Below, in pieces: positions 18,817 to 28,553 of a DNA stretch of 64,000 nucleotides. The notes beneath the pieces are model-generated. The model worked only from the letters and a program-made list of their open reading frames with translations. It ran no database searches and was not told the origin of the DNA. Position 1 is the stretch's first letter. Each line of letters starts with the position of its first letter. Position numbers and translations under genes: made by a program. Source of the DNA: Cognatiyoonia koreensis (lineage in GTDB: Bacteria > Pseudomonadota > Alphaproteobacteria > Rhodobacterales > Rhodobacteraceae); assembly GCF_900109295.1 (NCBI RefSeq), contig NZ_FOIZ01000001.1, forward strand, positions 992,001 to 1,056,000, in the 5' to 3' direction.

Positions 18817-19818
18817 TTATTCGGCGATCAAGCGCGCGGGGATTTCGATCCCGACTTCCTCATAGTAGCGCTGTGCACCGGGATGCAGGGGCAAGGGCAA
18901 ACCAGCGATCGCAGCCTCTATTGCCATCGCTTTGGTTGCAGGATGGATTGCCTGCAGGAATGGCAGGTTCTCGTACATCGTCTTGGTGATCAGATAGACG
19001 TTTTCTTCGGACACGTCCTTATGCGTCGCCAGGAAATTCGGCTGGGCAATCGTATTCACGTCTTCGGCCTGCCCGGGATACGTCCCGGCAGGGATCAGGT
19101 AGGGTGTCCAGAGCTCACGCCCAGCATCTGCCGCGGCAGCCTGTTCCGGTGTGAAATTCAAGAGCTTCACGCTATCGCCGGCAGCCGCAAAGAGTTGGCT
19201 GATAGCACCGGTCGGAACGCCTGACGGTGCGCCGAGGCCTTTGACCTGACCATTCTGCAGAGCTTCTGCAGATGGGCCATAGCCACCGTAGACCAATTCG
19301 TAATCGGTCTCGATATCACCAAGCCCGAGACCTTCGAGCAAGGCGGCGTTGGAGCCGATCGTGCCGGAGTTCTGGCTGCCAAGCGCCATCGCCTCACCTT
19401 TGAGTGCGACCATGTCGTCCATTGTGCCTGTCGTCGCAGCATCGGCTGCGATTACGAATTGTTCCACGTTTTGCCACAGCATGGAAACCGAGCGCAGTTC
19501 TTCTTGCGGCCCTACCTCTTCCAACGGGCCGGTGCCAGTCGCTGCGTAGTAGCCATAGAGTCCCTGCATGATTCCGAATTGTGCTTCGCCTTCGCGGATC
19601 AGACGGACGTTTTCCCCTGATCCTGCAGAGGAGATCGCGGACATCGCAATCCCTTCGCCGGGTTGAAGTTTGACAGCCACCAGCGTGGCAATGGCAACAC
19701 CAACAGGATAATACGTCCCGCCAGTCGATGCTGTTGCGAGAATATAGTTGGCTTCTTCCGCTTGAACGGGTGCGGCAACGGCCGTGCAAAGTGCGACTGC
19801 AGTGAAAAAGTGCTTCAT
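18817..19818 (-). CDS. TAXI family TRAP transporter solute-binding protein
   Basis: A 333-residue periplasmic receptor. The start at 19818 (MKHFFTAVALCTAVAAPVQA as signal peptide) is chosen because AGGGAGGA sits just upstream; the open frame extends 17 codons further without support. The mature protein begins EEANYILATASTGGTYYPVGVAIATL, the hallmark of TAXI receptors, and contains GENVRLIREGEAQFGIMQ. It delivers ligand to the fused TRAP permease encoded next. It is divergent from the aldehyde dehydrogenase gene, and both may be controlled from the 122-base region between them. Confidence 0.93.
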   Translation of the reverse strand: MKHFFTAVALCTAVAAPVQAEEANYILATASTGGTYYPVGVAIATLVAVKLQPGEGIAMSAISSAGSGENVRLIREGEAQFGIMQGLYGYYAATGTGPLEEVGPQEELRSVSMLWQNVEQFVIAADAATTGTMDDMVALKGEAMALGSQNSGTIGSNAALLEGLGLGDIETDYELVYGGYGPSAEALQNGQVKGLGAPSGVPTGAISQLFAAAGDSVKLLNFTPEQAAAADAGRELWTPYLIPAGTYPGQAEDVNTIAQPNFLATHKDVSEENVYLITKTMYENLPFLQAIHPATKAMAIEAAIAGLPLPLHPGAQRYYEEVGIEIPARLIAE

Positions 19819-19940
19819 TTTGATTATCCTCCCTGATTGATTCAAAACACTATGACACAGTTGCCCCAAGGGAAAAGCCTATTCGACATCGCATTTTTTC
19901 AAATGTTATGATGGCGCTAACGGATAAAAGGGATGTGGAT

Positions 19941-21395
19941 ATGCCGCTGGCGAAATTTGGTGTCAAAACAGATAATTGCTTCATCGGCGGTCGCTGGGTG
20001 CCGCCCTTGTCTGGTCAGACACTTACCTTAATCGATCCCTCAGACGGAACAGACCTGTGCGAGATTTCGCACGGAATGGCGGCGGATGTTGATGCAGCTG
20101 TGTCAGCCGCCACACAAGCCTTTGATGGCGGGTGGGGGCGCATGATAGCCGCAGAACGGGGTCGCATACTGTCAGCGATAGGCCGTGCTGTTCTTCAGCG
20201 CGTCGGTGATCTTGCAGAACTCGAAGCGCGCGACGTCGGCAAACCAGTGTCACAAGCGCGGGCGGACGTTCATGCGCTTGCCCGCTATATGGAATTCTAC
20301 GGGGGTGCAGCAGACAAGCTGCATGGTCAGACAATCCCTTATCTGGACGGCTACACCGTCTATACCTTGCGTGAACCCCATGGTGTCACTGGACACATTA
20401 TTCCATGGAATTACCCCATGCAGATCATTGGGCGCTCTGTCGGAGCGGCGTTAGCGATGGGAAATGCATGTGTTTTGAAACCAGCAGAGGAAGCCTGCCT
20501 GACAGCACTTGCATTTGCGCAGATCGCGCATGAAGCGGGACTACCAGATGGTGCGCTGAATGTCGTGCCCGGTCGCGGGGCAGAGGCGGGTGCGGCACTC
20601 GCTTCGCACTCTGGCGTCCAACACGTGTCCTTCACCGGATCGGTGGGGGTCGGCAAGAGCATTCAGCAGGCAGCAGGCGCGAACGTCGTTCCGGTGACGC
20701 TCGAATTGGGCGGCAAATCCCCACAGGTTGTATTTGACGACGCCGATCTGGAAGATGCGTTGCCGTTTCTTGTGAATGCGGGCATCCAGAACGCAGGTCA
20801 AACCTGTTCCGCCTCATCCCGCATTCTCGTGCAACGAGGTATCTATGATGAAGTGGTTTCGGCGATGTCAGAACGGTACGGAGCCTTGCGTGTTGGTCCG
20901 GCGATGGACGATTTGGATGTGGGACCGTTAATTTCCAAACGCCAGAAAGAGATTGTGGAACGATATCTGTCCAAAGGTTCCGATCTGAAAGTCGCGGGTC
21001 GTGGGACAATCATAAAGGACGCGCCAGCTGGTGGTGCCTATGTGACACCGACGTTATTCATGGATGTGCCGCCCGACCATGTGCTTGCGCAGGAAGAAAT
21101 CTTTGGTCCCGTTCAAGTCATCATTCCGTTCGACGACGAGGCGGACGCGCTCGATATCGCGAATGGAACGGATTTCGGCTTAGTCGCTTCGGTCTGGACG
21201 CGCGATGGTGCGCGACAGTTGCGCATGGCCAAAGCGCTGCGGGCAGGGCAGGTGTTCGTCAACAACTACGGGGCAGGTGGCGGCGTCGAATTGCCGTTCG
21301 GCGGCACAGGCCTGTCAGGCCACGGGCGCGAAAAAGGGTTCGAAGCGCTCTACGGTTTTTCAACCCTCAAAACCGTGGCAGTGCGGCATGGTTAG
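19941..21395 (+). CDS. NAD(P)-dependent aldehyde dehydrogenase
   Basis: A product of about 484 residues oxidising an aldehyde to its acid. Motifs: HIIPWNYPMQIIGRSVGAALAMGNACVLKPAE (coenzyme domain), FTGSVGVGK, general base Glu255 in LELGGKSPQ, and catalytic Cys289 in NAGQTCSASSRI. ATG at 19941 has GGGA at proper spacing; an ATG at 19908 is in frame but lacks one. It lies between two divergently or convergently placed TRAP systems, so the substrate may derive from an imported compound, which is inference. The sequence is closest in feel to betaine-, gamma-aminobutyraldehyde- or phenylacetaldehyde-type enzymes; specificity cannot be read. Confidence 0.92.
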   Translation: MPLAKFGVKTDNCFIGGRWVPPLSGQTLTLIDPSDGTDLCEISHGMAADVDAAVSAATQAFDGGWGRMIAAERGRILSAIGRAVLQRVGDLAELEARDVGKPVSQARADVHALARYMEFYGGAADKLHGQTIPYLDGYTVYTLREPHGVTGHIIPWNYPMQIIGRSVGAALAMGNACVLKPAEEACLTALAFAQIAHEAGLPDGALNVVPGRGAEAGAALASHSGVQHVSFTGSVGVGKSIQQAAGANVVPVTLELGGKSPQVVFDDADLEDALPFLVNAGIQNAGQTCSASSRILVQRGIYDEVVSAMSERYGALRVGPAMDDLDVGPLISKRQKEIVERYLSKGSDLKVAGRGTIIKDAPAGGAYVTPTLFMDVPPDHVLAQEEIFGPVQVIIPFDDEADALDIANGTDFGLVASVWTRDGARQLRMAKALRAGQVFVNNYGAGGGVELPFGGTGLSGHGREKGFEALYGFSTLKTVAVRHG

Positions 21396-22834
21396 CCGCC
21401 ATAGGCCACGGATGGGAGCCACGTCACAAGCCATGGGAATTCAAACACGATGAACAAACCCATCAACTGCAGCAGCACGAAGGGGATCACGCCCTTGTAG
21501 ATATCCACGATCGTGACACCCGGCGGGCAGACCCCCCTGAGATAGAATAGGGCGAAGCCAACCGGCGGCGTCAGGAATGACGTCTGCAATGTCACAGCGA
21601 CCAGGATCGCAAACCAGACTACCGACGGATCACGCACCTGATCGAAGCCAGGAATATCGAGGTTCATCGCAAGAACGATCGGCAGCATCAGCGGCATGAT
21701 GATGATTGTGATTTCGATCCAGTCCAGCAGAAATCCAAGCAGGAAAACTATGAAGAGGATGAAAATCACCGTCATGTAAGGATCATCGAACGCGGAGCGC
21801 ACCATAAGCTGCACGATCTCGTCTCCGCCATAGCGGCGCAACACCAGCGCAAAAAAGTTCGCGGCGAGGAATATCCCGACGATGTAACCGGCAGTGTTCA
21901 AGGTAGAGCGGGACACTTCGCGTAAGACGATGTAATTCAGCTTGCGATTGAAGAGCGCGAGTAATGTGGCCCCAAGCGCGCCAAGCCCGGATGCTTCGGT
22001 CGGTGTTGCAATTCCGGCAAAGATGGACCCGAGCACCAAGAGTATCAGAAACATCGGCGGGATGACCGCCAGAAGGACCTCTTTTACGACGGGCCAGCCC
22101 ACTTCGTCTGTCTTTGCCGGGGCAGGCATGGATTTGGGGCTGACCAGACCAAAGACGACGATAAAGATGATATAGAGCACGCCTAACAGCAGCCCGGGAA
22201 ACAGTGCGCCCATGAACAGATCACCGAGGCTGATCGCCAACTGGTCCGACATGATTACCAGCATGATTGAGGGCGGTATCAAAATGCCGAGCGTGCCGGC
22301 CGAGGCAATCGTCCCTGTCGCAATTGGCTTGGAGTAATTCTGATCAATCATCGCAGGCAGTGCCATCACGCCAAGCAGGGTCACAGATGCCCCGATCACG
22401 CCGGTCGATGCGGCAAGGATGATACCGATCAGCAGAACCGTCAGGGACAGGCCGCCCCTCAGGCCGCCAAACAGCTTTTGCATCGCATACATCATCCGCT
22501 GAGCGACACCGGATTGATCCAGCATAAGCCCCATAAAGATAAACATGGGCAGGGCGACAAGGACGGGGTTATTGACCGTTGAGGCAAAGATACGACTGGC
22601 AAGGGCCTGAAGGCGGTTATAATCCGCACCAACCCGGTCGAATTCCATGAAGGTTTCCAGGAACCGGCGATGCGGATCTAGAAAGATCTCGCTGATCATG
22701 ACGAAAACCAGACTGACACCCACAAGCGCCATTGCCACGGGGATGCCACGGAACAGCATCCAGATAAACGTCAGGAACATTGCCAAGACGGCAAATTCAT
22801 TCACGGTCAGGTACGACCCAATCCATTCAAACAT
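21392..22834 (-). CDS. dctM: TRAP transporter large permease (DctM type)
   Basis: A 480-residue, 12 or more helix permease, the ion-coupled translocator of a tripartite TRAP importer. Hallmarks include FIFMGLMLDQSGVAQRMMYAMQKLFGGLRGG, GVIGASVTLLGVMALPAM and SAGTLGILIPPSIMLVIMSDQL. It is longer than classical DctM (about 430) through a loop near residues 70-90 and 215-235, as in TakP-like systems. It ends the three-gene minus-strand operon receptor-DctQ-DctM. Its TAA stop shares TTAG with the TAG stop of the convergent aldehyde dehydrogenase gene. Confidence 0.94.
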   Translation of the reverse strand: MFEWIGSYLTVNEFAVLAMFLTFIWMLFRGIPVAMALVGVSLVFVMISEIFLDPHRRFLETFMEFDRVGADYNRLQALASRIFASTVNNPVLVALPMFIFMGLMLDQSGVAQRMMYAMQKLFGGLRGGLSLTVLLIGIILAASTGVIGASVTLLGVMALPAMIDQNYSKPIATGTIASAGTLGILIPPSIMLVIMSDQLAISLGDLFMGALFPGLLLGVLYIIFIVVFGLVSPKSMPAPAKTDEVGWPVVKEVLLAVIPPMFLILLVLGSIFAGIATPTEASGLGALGATLLALFNRKLNYIVLREVSRSTLNTAGYIVGIFLAANFFALVLRRYGGDEIVQLMVRSAFDDPYMTVIFILFIVFLLGFLLDWIEITIIIMPLMLPIVLAMNLDIPGFDQVRDPSVVWFAILVAVTLQTSFLTPPVGFALFYLRGVCPPGVTIVDIYKGVIPFVLLQLMGLFIVFEFPWLVTWLPSVAYGG

Positions 22835-22839
22835 CTAGC

Positions 22840-23643
22840 TTAGCCCTCATGCCGCTTGTTGCGGTCCAAAATGCGGGCAAGCCCGAGGATGATCAGCGTA
22901 AGAACAACGCCGATCAATACCGTGTATTTGATATCGTATTTCCAGAATTCGAAATCATCGAAGAACCAGTGCCGGCTGATGTCGCGGGACGTGGCCTCCG
23001 GTGCCGCTGTCAGTGTCAGAAAACCCAATGCGAGATAAAATACGGCTATATTGACCGCCAACATCGTGGCGGGCAACGACCACAGAATGAACCGCGATAG
23101 TGTAGGGCGTGACAATCTTGTGATCAGGCGGATCAACGCAGATACACATGCAACGGCGATCAGCAGGAAACTGATGTTCATGAATATCTTGAGTATCCAA
23201 AGGTTATGCAGGCCATTCGGACTTGAAGACCCTTCGTCGGCGAATACGGACGTCAGGGCATAGGGTAGGGACACATCCCAGGCCAGTATAATAAACGGCA
23301 GGAACAGCCAGCCAATGGCGATCAGGGAAATCCGGGTCTGTTTTTCACGGCTGAAATTATCATAGAGGACATCCACACGGACATGGCTGTCGGTGGTCAC
23401 CGCATAAGCCACACCGATCAGAACGGCGATGCCGTAAATCCACCACTGCAAGTCATCGAGCCAGGCCTGATTATTCCCGGCATTGCGCAGCACGACTTGC
23501 GTGCAAATCGCGATCATGAGGGCAGGAAAGAGCCAGGCCCCGATGTTCCCGATAAAGACGATAAAGCGGTCACCCTTGTTATGCTCAGCGCGATTGACCT
23601 CACCGGGATCGGTGATGGCAATAACCTCTTCAGTGGTCTTCAT
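22840..23643 (-). CDS. dctQ: TRAP transporter small permease (DctQ type, long form)
   Basis: A 267-residue membrane protein with four main helices (about residues 28-52, 65-84, 103-125 and 153-175) and an additional C-terminal pair (about 190-215 and 238-260). Classical DctQ has about 160-200 residues, so this is a long variant of the kind that accompanies 2-oxo-acid type receptors. The stop is 5 bases from the start of the large permease, so they are co-translated. It forms the membrane complex with DctM. Confidence 0.88.
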   Translation of the reverse strand: MKTTEEVIAITDPGEVNRAEHNKGDRFIVFIGNIGAWLFPALMIAICTQVVLRNAGNNQAWLDDLQWWIYGIAVLIGVAYAVTTDSHVRVDVLYDNFSREKQTRISLIAIGWLFLPFIILAWDVSLPYALTSVFADEGSSSPNGLHNLWILKIFMNISFLLIAVACVSALIRLITRLSRPTLSRFILWSLPATMLAVNIAVFYLALGFLTLTAAPEATSRDISRHWFFDDFEFWKYDIKYTVLIGVVLTLIILGLARILDRNKRHEG

Positions 23644-23680
23644 GAGACGCCCCTTCGCCGCTGCGATCTAAACGCAAATA

Positions 23681-23708
23681 CGTCGGGGCGACGCATGACG
23701 CCCCGACG
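23681..23708 (-). promoter_or_regulatory. intercistronic stem-loop between TRAP receptor and DctQ genes
   Basis: CGTCGGGGCG (23681-23690) is fully complementary to CGCCCCGACG (23699-23708) with an 8-base loop, in the 82-base gap between receptor and small permease genes. There is no T tract, so I read it as an mRNA stabiliser or attenuator that favours receptor synthesis. Confidence 0.7.
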
Positions 23709-23725
23709 CTGATCAGACACTCTGC

Positions 23726-24775
23726 TTAGTTGCGCGGACGCGGCAGATAGATGTTCCGATTCCAGATGTCATAGCCTTCGCGGTATTCTTGCAAGTCAGC
23801 CCAAACTTCCGCGAAATATGGGTCTTCTGCCGCCAGTTCTGCTGCCACCTCGTTCCAGGTGGACTCGAACAGGTCAAGCATCTCGGCATCCCATTGCTTG
23901 ATGATCACACCATTATTTTCGGTGTTATCTACCATCGCCTCATAGTTCGTGGCTTCACCTTCGGCATAGTTGTCGGTGATGTTGGCCATACAAGCGACTT
24001 CGATCTGCTTTTGCGACCGTTCGTCGAGGTCATCCCAGCGGTCCTTGTTCACCAGCAGTTCGAACATCGTGGCAGGCTGGTGCCAGCCAGGGAAGTAGTT
24101 GTACTTGGCGATGTTGTGGAACCCCAGTCGCGCATCAATCCGCGGCATAGAGAATTCGGTCGCATCGATCGCGCCACGCTCGAGTGCGGGGAAGATGTCA
24201 CCACCCGCCAGAAGCGATGTGGACACACCAAGACGCTGCATGACTTCGGCACCCAGACCGAAGAAGCGCATGTTCAGCCCCTCAAGATCTTCAATTCCGT
24301 TGATTTCGTTCTTGAACCAACCAGAAGTTTCCGGCGCGATGATCCCGCATGGGATGACATGGACGTTGTAGCCCGCTTCATCATACATGCGCTGAAACAG
24401 TGTCAGACCGTCGTCATAGAACATCCAGCCAAGGAATTCGCCTGCTTCCGGGCCAAATGGCACGGCCGCGAACAGTGAAGCCGAAGTGATTTTACCCTGC
24501 CAGTATCCTGACGTTGTATAGGCCGCATCAACAGAACCGTTGGATACAGCGTCCAATGCCTCGAGCGTCGCAACCAGTTCGCCTGGATCAAAGTGCTCGA
24601 ATTCGACGCTTTCGGAGATTCCGTTGATCTTTTCGGTAAAGGCCACACCGGCTGTCCCAAGGATCGGGAGGTTTTTCCCGAATGCGGATGTCATTTCAAA
24701 AGTTTCTTGCGCGTTGGCGGCTCCGGCCACTGTGAGTGTGACTGCCAGGCTGCTAGCGAGTACGCGATGTTTCAT
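23726..24775 (-). CDS. dctP: TRAP transporter substrate-binding protein, TakP-like (DctP family)
   Basis: A 349-residue periplasmic receptor with a signal peptide ending at GAANAQE. Landmarks VPFGPEAGEFLGWMFYDDGL, IIAPETSGWFKNEI, LEGLNMRFFGLGAEVMQRLG and LLAGGDIFPALERGAIDATEF match the R. sphaeroides TakP type, whose members bind 2-oxo acids with a cation. The following DctQ and DctM genes share strand and order. The ligand class (keto acid or related carboxylate) is inferred from that resemblance. The upstream region shared with the metalloprotease gene holds a 9-base inverted repeat. Confidence 0.92.
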   Translation of the reverse strand: MKHRVLASSLAVTLTVAGAANAQETFEMTSAFGKNLPILGTAGVAFTEKINGISESVEFEHFDPGELVATLEALDAVSNGSVDAAYTTSGYWQGKITSASLFAAVPFGPEAGEFLGWMFYDDGLTLFQRMYDEAGYNVHVIPCGIIAPETSGWFKNEINGIEDLEGLNMRFFGLGAEVMQRLGVSTSLLAGGDIFPALERGAIDATEFSMPRIDARLGFHNIAKYNYFPGWHQPATMFELLVNKDRWDDLDERSQKQIEVACMANITDNYAEGEATNYEAMVDNTENNGVIIKQWDAEMLDLFESTWNEVAAELAAEDPYFAEVWADLQEYREGYDIWNRNIYLPRPRN

Positions 24776-24909
24776 AGATGTCCTCCCAAAGTTTTCCCGT
24801 CGAGCGGGCTCGCAATTGAATGCTGTGCAAAATAAGCACCGATTTTAGGTGATTAGGCAAGGACTGTGGGTCCAAAATTGTCAGAAAAATCATGCCAAAG
24901 CACAGGCTA

Positions 24910-24933
24910 AACGCATACGTTATTGTATGCGTT
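24910..24933. promoter_or_regulatory. inverted repeat, possible operator
   Basis: AACGCATAC (24910-24918) and GTATGCGTT (24925-24933) form a perfect 9-base inverted repeat with a 6-base AT-rich centre. It lies in the roughly 270-base AT-rich gap between the divergent TRAP receptor and metalloprotease genes. Size and symmetry suit a dimeric repressor site (GntR- or IclR-like) controlling one or both genes; no T tract makes it a terminator. Confidence 0.5.
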
Positions 24934-25042
24934 GAGTAAAATTAAAACTAATTCAGTTGTTTGAAGGGACTATTTAATCTCATAGTAATTGGTATGGTTT
25001 TTTTACCAGATAGGCATATTGGACGGCGTCGTTAGCGCTGAC

Positions 25043-27271
25043 ATGATGCTCGTGCGCGTACCTGCCCGTTTCCAAAAGGTATCCAACGCACGCCATTTCG
25101 CCGGACTGTTCGACAGAAACCAACAGTCTTTCGCACTGTCATCTGATCGTCAAACTCCGAACACACCGCTGCCGCAGTTCATGGCGAAAACCCTGCATGG
25201 GGTGGGGCGTAGCAAGTATGGTGCGGATCCTGACATGCCCAATCTGATCGATGATGCAACGCAGGTTGCCAACTACAGACGTCAGTATAGCAATGAAATT
25301 GCGCAGACAGGAGATGCTGTCGTTGACGATCTGATCAATGGCCTTTTGATGGACTACGTTTATACCGACGGGACTGTCCTGACGTACTCATTCGAGTTGC
25401 CCCAAACCTACCGCAACGACCCGGATTGGTCTGAGTTGTCTGCGGAAGCTGAGGCGCGGCATCTGGAGGTTTTTGCATACGTGACCTCTTTGACCGGTGT
25501 GCAGTTCGAAGAGGTTGATCCCGATGTGCAGACTGCAAATCTATATTTTGGCAATGAAGTCGGAACGGCGACCGCATATGCATCCTGGAGTTCTTCGGGT
25601 GTCATGCACGTTTATAACCCAGATCGTGCCCTGGGCCCGCCAGGATCGTATGCCGATCATCTGATTATTCACGAGTTGGGTCATGGCCTTGGGCTTGCGC
25701 ACGGGCATGACGAAGGTGCATTGCCTGAAGCGTATCGCGGGCAATCATGGTCCGTCATGTCATATCTTGAACATCCGGACGCCGATGATTTGTTTTTCAG
25801 CAGCAATCACGGGCCAGAGACATTTATGCTGGCCGACGTGGCGACGCTGCAATACCAATTTGGTGCGAACTTTCAAAGCAACGCGGGCGACACTGTCTAC
25901 ACGGTTGATTTCGCAACCGGCGAATTCTTCATCGATGGCGAAGGGCAGGGTGCCCCGCGCAATAACAAGATTCTGCGCACACTGTGGGATGGAAACGGGG
26001 TCGATGAGATTGATCTGTCAAATGCCGATCGCGGCGTGAACATCGATCTGGCACCGGGCGCATTCATAAGCCTTGGTGACGGCATGCACGCGTCCCAAGG
26101 TCGCGACGCGGACGGAAATCGACTCTACGCAGAGGGCAACATCGCAAACGCATTTCTTTACAGAGGAGACCTGCGATCCATCCTTGAGAACGCGCAAGGT
26201 GGCCGGTTCAACGATACGCTTTCGGGCAATCAGGTCGCAAATCGGCTAACCGGAAATAACGGTAACGACACGGTCTTTGGCCTTGAGGGCAGGGACATTC
26301 TATTTGGCGGCAACGGCGATGATCGTATCTTCGGCGGTGCGCATGATGACAGTCTCTATGATGGTGCAGGCCGCGACAGCCTTTATGGCGGTGACGGTAA
26401 CGACTATTTGCGTGCGTCCGTCGGGCCAGATCTGTTTGATGGCGGTGCTGGGACCGACTTCCTGTCGTACTATGACAGCTCTGTTGGCATTACTGTTGAT
26501 CTGAACGTCAACACGGGGATCGCTGGTGATGCTTACAATGACAAGATCAGCAACATTGAAGGGCTCGGCGGATCAGGTGTCGCAGCAGATACGATCACCG
26601 GTAACGACGGTAACAATATCCTGCGCAGTTACGGTGGCGATGACCGGGTACGGGATGGAGCTGGTTCGGACATCGTGACGCTGGGATCCGGAAATGACAT
26701 CCTTTGGGCCGGTGCCGGCGCTGATAGCTACAATGGCGGATCAGGACGGGACATGATCAGCTATCACGCAAGCGAAGAGGCAGTTGACGTTGATCTGCTG
26801 CGCAACACGACTTTTGGTGGGCTGGCTGCCGATGATACAATCAAAGGCTTTGAGAGCGTGTCCGGATCGAATGGCGGTGATGACAAGTTGGCCGGGACCA
26901 AGGGTGCAAATAAATTGCGCGGCAATGGCGGTGATGATCGGCTGTTCGGGCGTTCAGGTGACGACACGCTCGAAGGTGGTTCGGGGCGCGACTATCTTGA
27001 TGGCGGTGTCGGTGACGACATCTTGAATGGGGGCAGCGGCCGCGACACGTTTCACTTTGACGTCGGCGATGGTCAGGACGTGATCGCCGATTTTCAAAAC
27101 AACGCAGATACGATCGAGATCGACAATATCCGGTTTGCACGGGGCACTGACGTGTTCGATTATGCGATACAGGATGGCCGTGATGTACGTTTCGACTTTG
27201 ATGACGGAAGCGTACTTGTCATTGAGGACAGCCTGATTGGTCATTTGCGCAACGATCTGGATATTGTGTAG
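25043..27271 (+). CDS. serralysin-like M10 metalloprotease with RTX repeats
   Basis: A secreted zinc protease of about 740 residues. The catalytic motif HELGHGLGLAH (three His ligands and Glu) starts at about residue 210, and the Met-turn is in SVMSYLEHPD. The C-terminal 400 residues hold many nonapeptide RTX repeats (GGxGxDxxx, such as GGNGDDRIFGG and GGSGRDYLDGG) that bind calcium and form beta-rolls, ending in a hydrophobic tail. There is no signal peptide, as expected for type I secretion, but no type I exporter genes are in the window. The start is uncertain: ATG 25043, TTG 24989 and ATG 25181 are all in frame without a strong ribosome binding site. AT-rich flanks on both sides suggest an accessory gene. 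Confidence 0.9.
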   Translation: MMLVRVPARFQKVSNARHFAGLFDRNQQSFALSSDRQTPNTPLPQFMAKTLHGVGRSKYGADPDMPNLIDDATQVANYRRQYSNEIAQTGDAVVDDLINGLLMDYVYTDGTVLTYSFELPQTYRNDPDWSELSAEAEARHLEVFAYVTSLTGVQFEEVDPDVQTANLYFGNEVGTATAYASWSSSGVMHVYNPDRALGPPGSYADHLIIHELGHGLGLAHGHDEGALPEAYRGQSWSVMSYLEHPDADDLFFSSNHGPETFMLADVATLQYQFGANFQSNAGDTVYTVDFATGEFFIDGEGQGAPRNNKILRTLWDGNGVDEIDLSNADRGVNIDLAPGAFISLGDGMHASQGRDADGNRLYAEGNIANAFLYRGDLRSILENAQGGRFNDTLSGNQVANRLTGNNGNDTVFGLEGRDILFGGNGDDRIFGGAHDDSLYDGAGRDSLYGGDGNDYLRASVGPDLFDGGAGTDFLSYYDSSVGITVDLNVNTGIAGDAYNDKISNIEGLGGSGVAADTITGNDGNNILRSYGGDDRVRDGAGSDIVTLGSGNDILWAGAGADSYNGGSGRDMISYHASEEAVDVDLLRNTTFGGLAADDTIKGFESVSGSNGGDDKLAGTKGANKLRGNGGDDRLFGRSGDDTLEGGSGRDYLDGGVGDDILNGGSGRDTFHFDVGDGQDVIADFQNNADTIEIDNIRFARGTDVFDYAIQDGRDVRFDFDDGSVLVIEDSLIGHLRNDLDIV

Positions 27272-27494
27272 CCAGATGGGTGGGGTGAATACCTCAGATA
27301 TAAATTGCGTATAATCAGTATTATGTAATGTTTTTATGTAAGGCGAATTTACACTTTTAATATTGATATCAATTATTTGCAGTAACTATTTCCTGAAAGC
27401 GCCCTGCGACGTTGTTGTTGTCGATTCCAGTAAACAATCCCACCATGGCGCTGTAAGGTTGCGCGACTCTGCGACGTTCAAGGGATACCGCAAC

Positions 27495-28511
27495 ATGACT
27501 ATCAAGACTTTGACATTGGCTGCCGCCCTCGGTGCTTTCGGCGCAGCCTCAGCGACGGCGCAGGACGTGACGATCCGCATCCATCACTTCATGTCAGAGA
27601 AAGCATCTTTGCACGCCAACATGCTGGCTGTTTTCGAGGAGAAAGTTGAAACGGCAAGCGATGGCCGCATCGCGATCGAATTGTTCCCGGCGATGTCACT
27701 TGGTGGCCGTCCGGGTGATTTGTACGATCAAGCGGCTGATGGTGCCGTTGAGGCGATCCTGACCCTGCCCGGCTATACTGCCGGTCGTTTCAATCAGACC
27801 GAAGTTTTTGAACTGCCATTTATTATGGAAGATTCCGTTGCAACTTCGAAGGCGTTCTGGTCGCTGATCGAGAGCGATTTGCAGGATAGCGAATATGATG
27901 AAGTTCACGTGCTTTCTGGCTGGGTACATGGCCCCGGGCTGCTTCATTCGGAAGAGCCGATAACAAAGTTGGAAGACCTTGCAGGTATGGAAATGCGCGG
28001 TCCGACCCGCGTTGTCACGGAATTGCTTGGCGAGTTGGGCGCAACGCCGGTCGGGATGCCATTGCCTGCAATCCCTGAAAATCTGTCCAAGGGCGTAATT
28101 TCTGGAGCCGCGCTCCCATGGGAAATCACACCTTCGATCCGATTGCCTGAACTTGTGACAAACCACACGGAATTTTCAGGTAATACAGCGCTTTATACGG
28201 CGACGTTCATCCTTGCAATGAACCAGGATGTCTATGATTCAATGCCAGAAGACCTGCGGTCGATCCTTGATGCAGAAACAGGTGCCGCGATGGCAGAATT
28301 TGCTGCTGGCGTGATGCTTGAAGGCGATGTTGTCGGGCGCAAGCAGGCGGAGGCAAACAACATTATCCAACTCGACGAAGCTGAAACCGAACGTTGGATT
28401 GCCGCATCGCAACCAGTCTATGATGCGTGGGCGGCCCGCGCGACAGACGAAGGTTTCGATGGTGTTGCTGCGATCGAAAATGCTCGCGCGCTGATTGCTG
28501 CAAACAAGTAG
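27495..28511 (+). CDS. dctP: TRAP transporter substrate-binding protein (DctP family)
   Basis: A 338-residue periplasmic receptor. The start at 27495 gives a clean signal peptide (ends SATAQD) and has AGGGA upstream; the frame is open another 44 codons into AT-rich promoter DNA. The mature chain shows VTIRIHHFMSEKASLHANMLAVFEEKVE, LEDLAGMEMRGPTRVVTELLGELGATPVGMPLPAIPENLSKGVISGA, the classic DctP ligand-binding layout including the conserved Arg in MRGPTR. It belongs with the following DctQ and DctM genes. It is a different subtype from the TakP-like receptor 3 kb away. Ligand unknown. Confidence 0.92.
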   Translation: MTIKTLTLAAALGAFGAASATAQDVTIRIHHFMSEKASLHANMLAVFEEKVETASDGRIAIELFPAMSLGGRPGDLYDQAADGAVEAILTLPGYTAGRFNQTEVFELPFIMEDSVATSKAFWSLIESDLQDSEYDEVHVLSGWVHGPGLLHSEEPITKLEDLAGMEMRGPTRVVTELLGELGATPVGMPLPAIPENLSKGVISGAALPWEITPSIRLPELVTNHTEFSGNTALYTATFILAMNQDVYDSMPEDLRSILDAETGAAMAEFAAGVMLEGDVVGRKQAEANNIIQLDEAETERWIAASQPVYDAWAARATDEGFDGVAAIENARALIAANK

Positions 28512-28553
28512 ACAAAGTCGTCCTGTTCCGGTGGCATTTGCGAAGGCACGGTC

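Noticed and set aside
27362..27373. Palindrome ATTGATATCAAT upstream of the third TRAP operon
   Set aside because: A single 12-base AT-rich palindrome in very AT-rich DNA is easily chance; there is no second copy.
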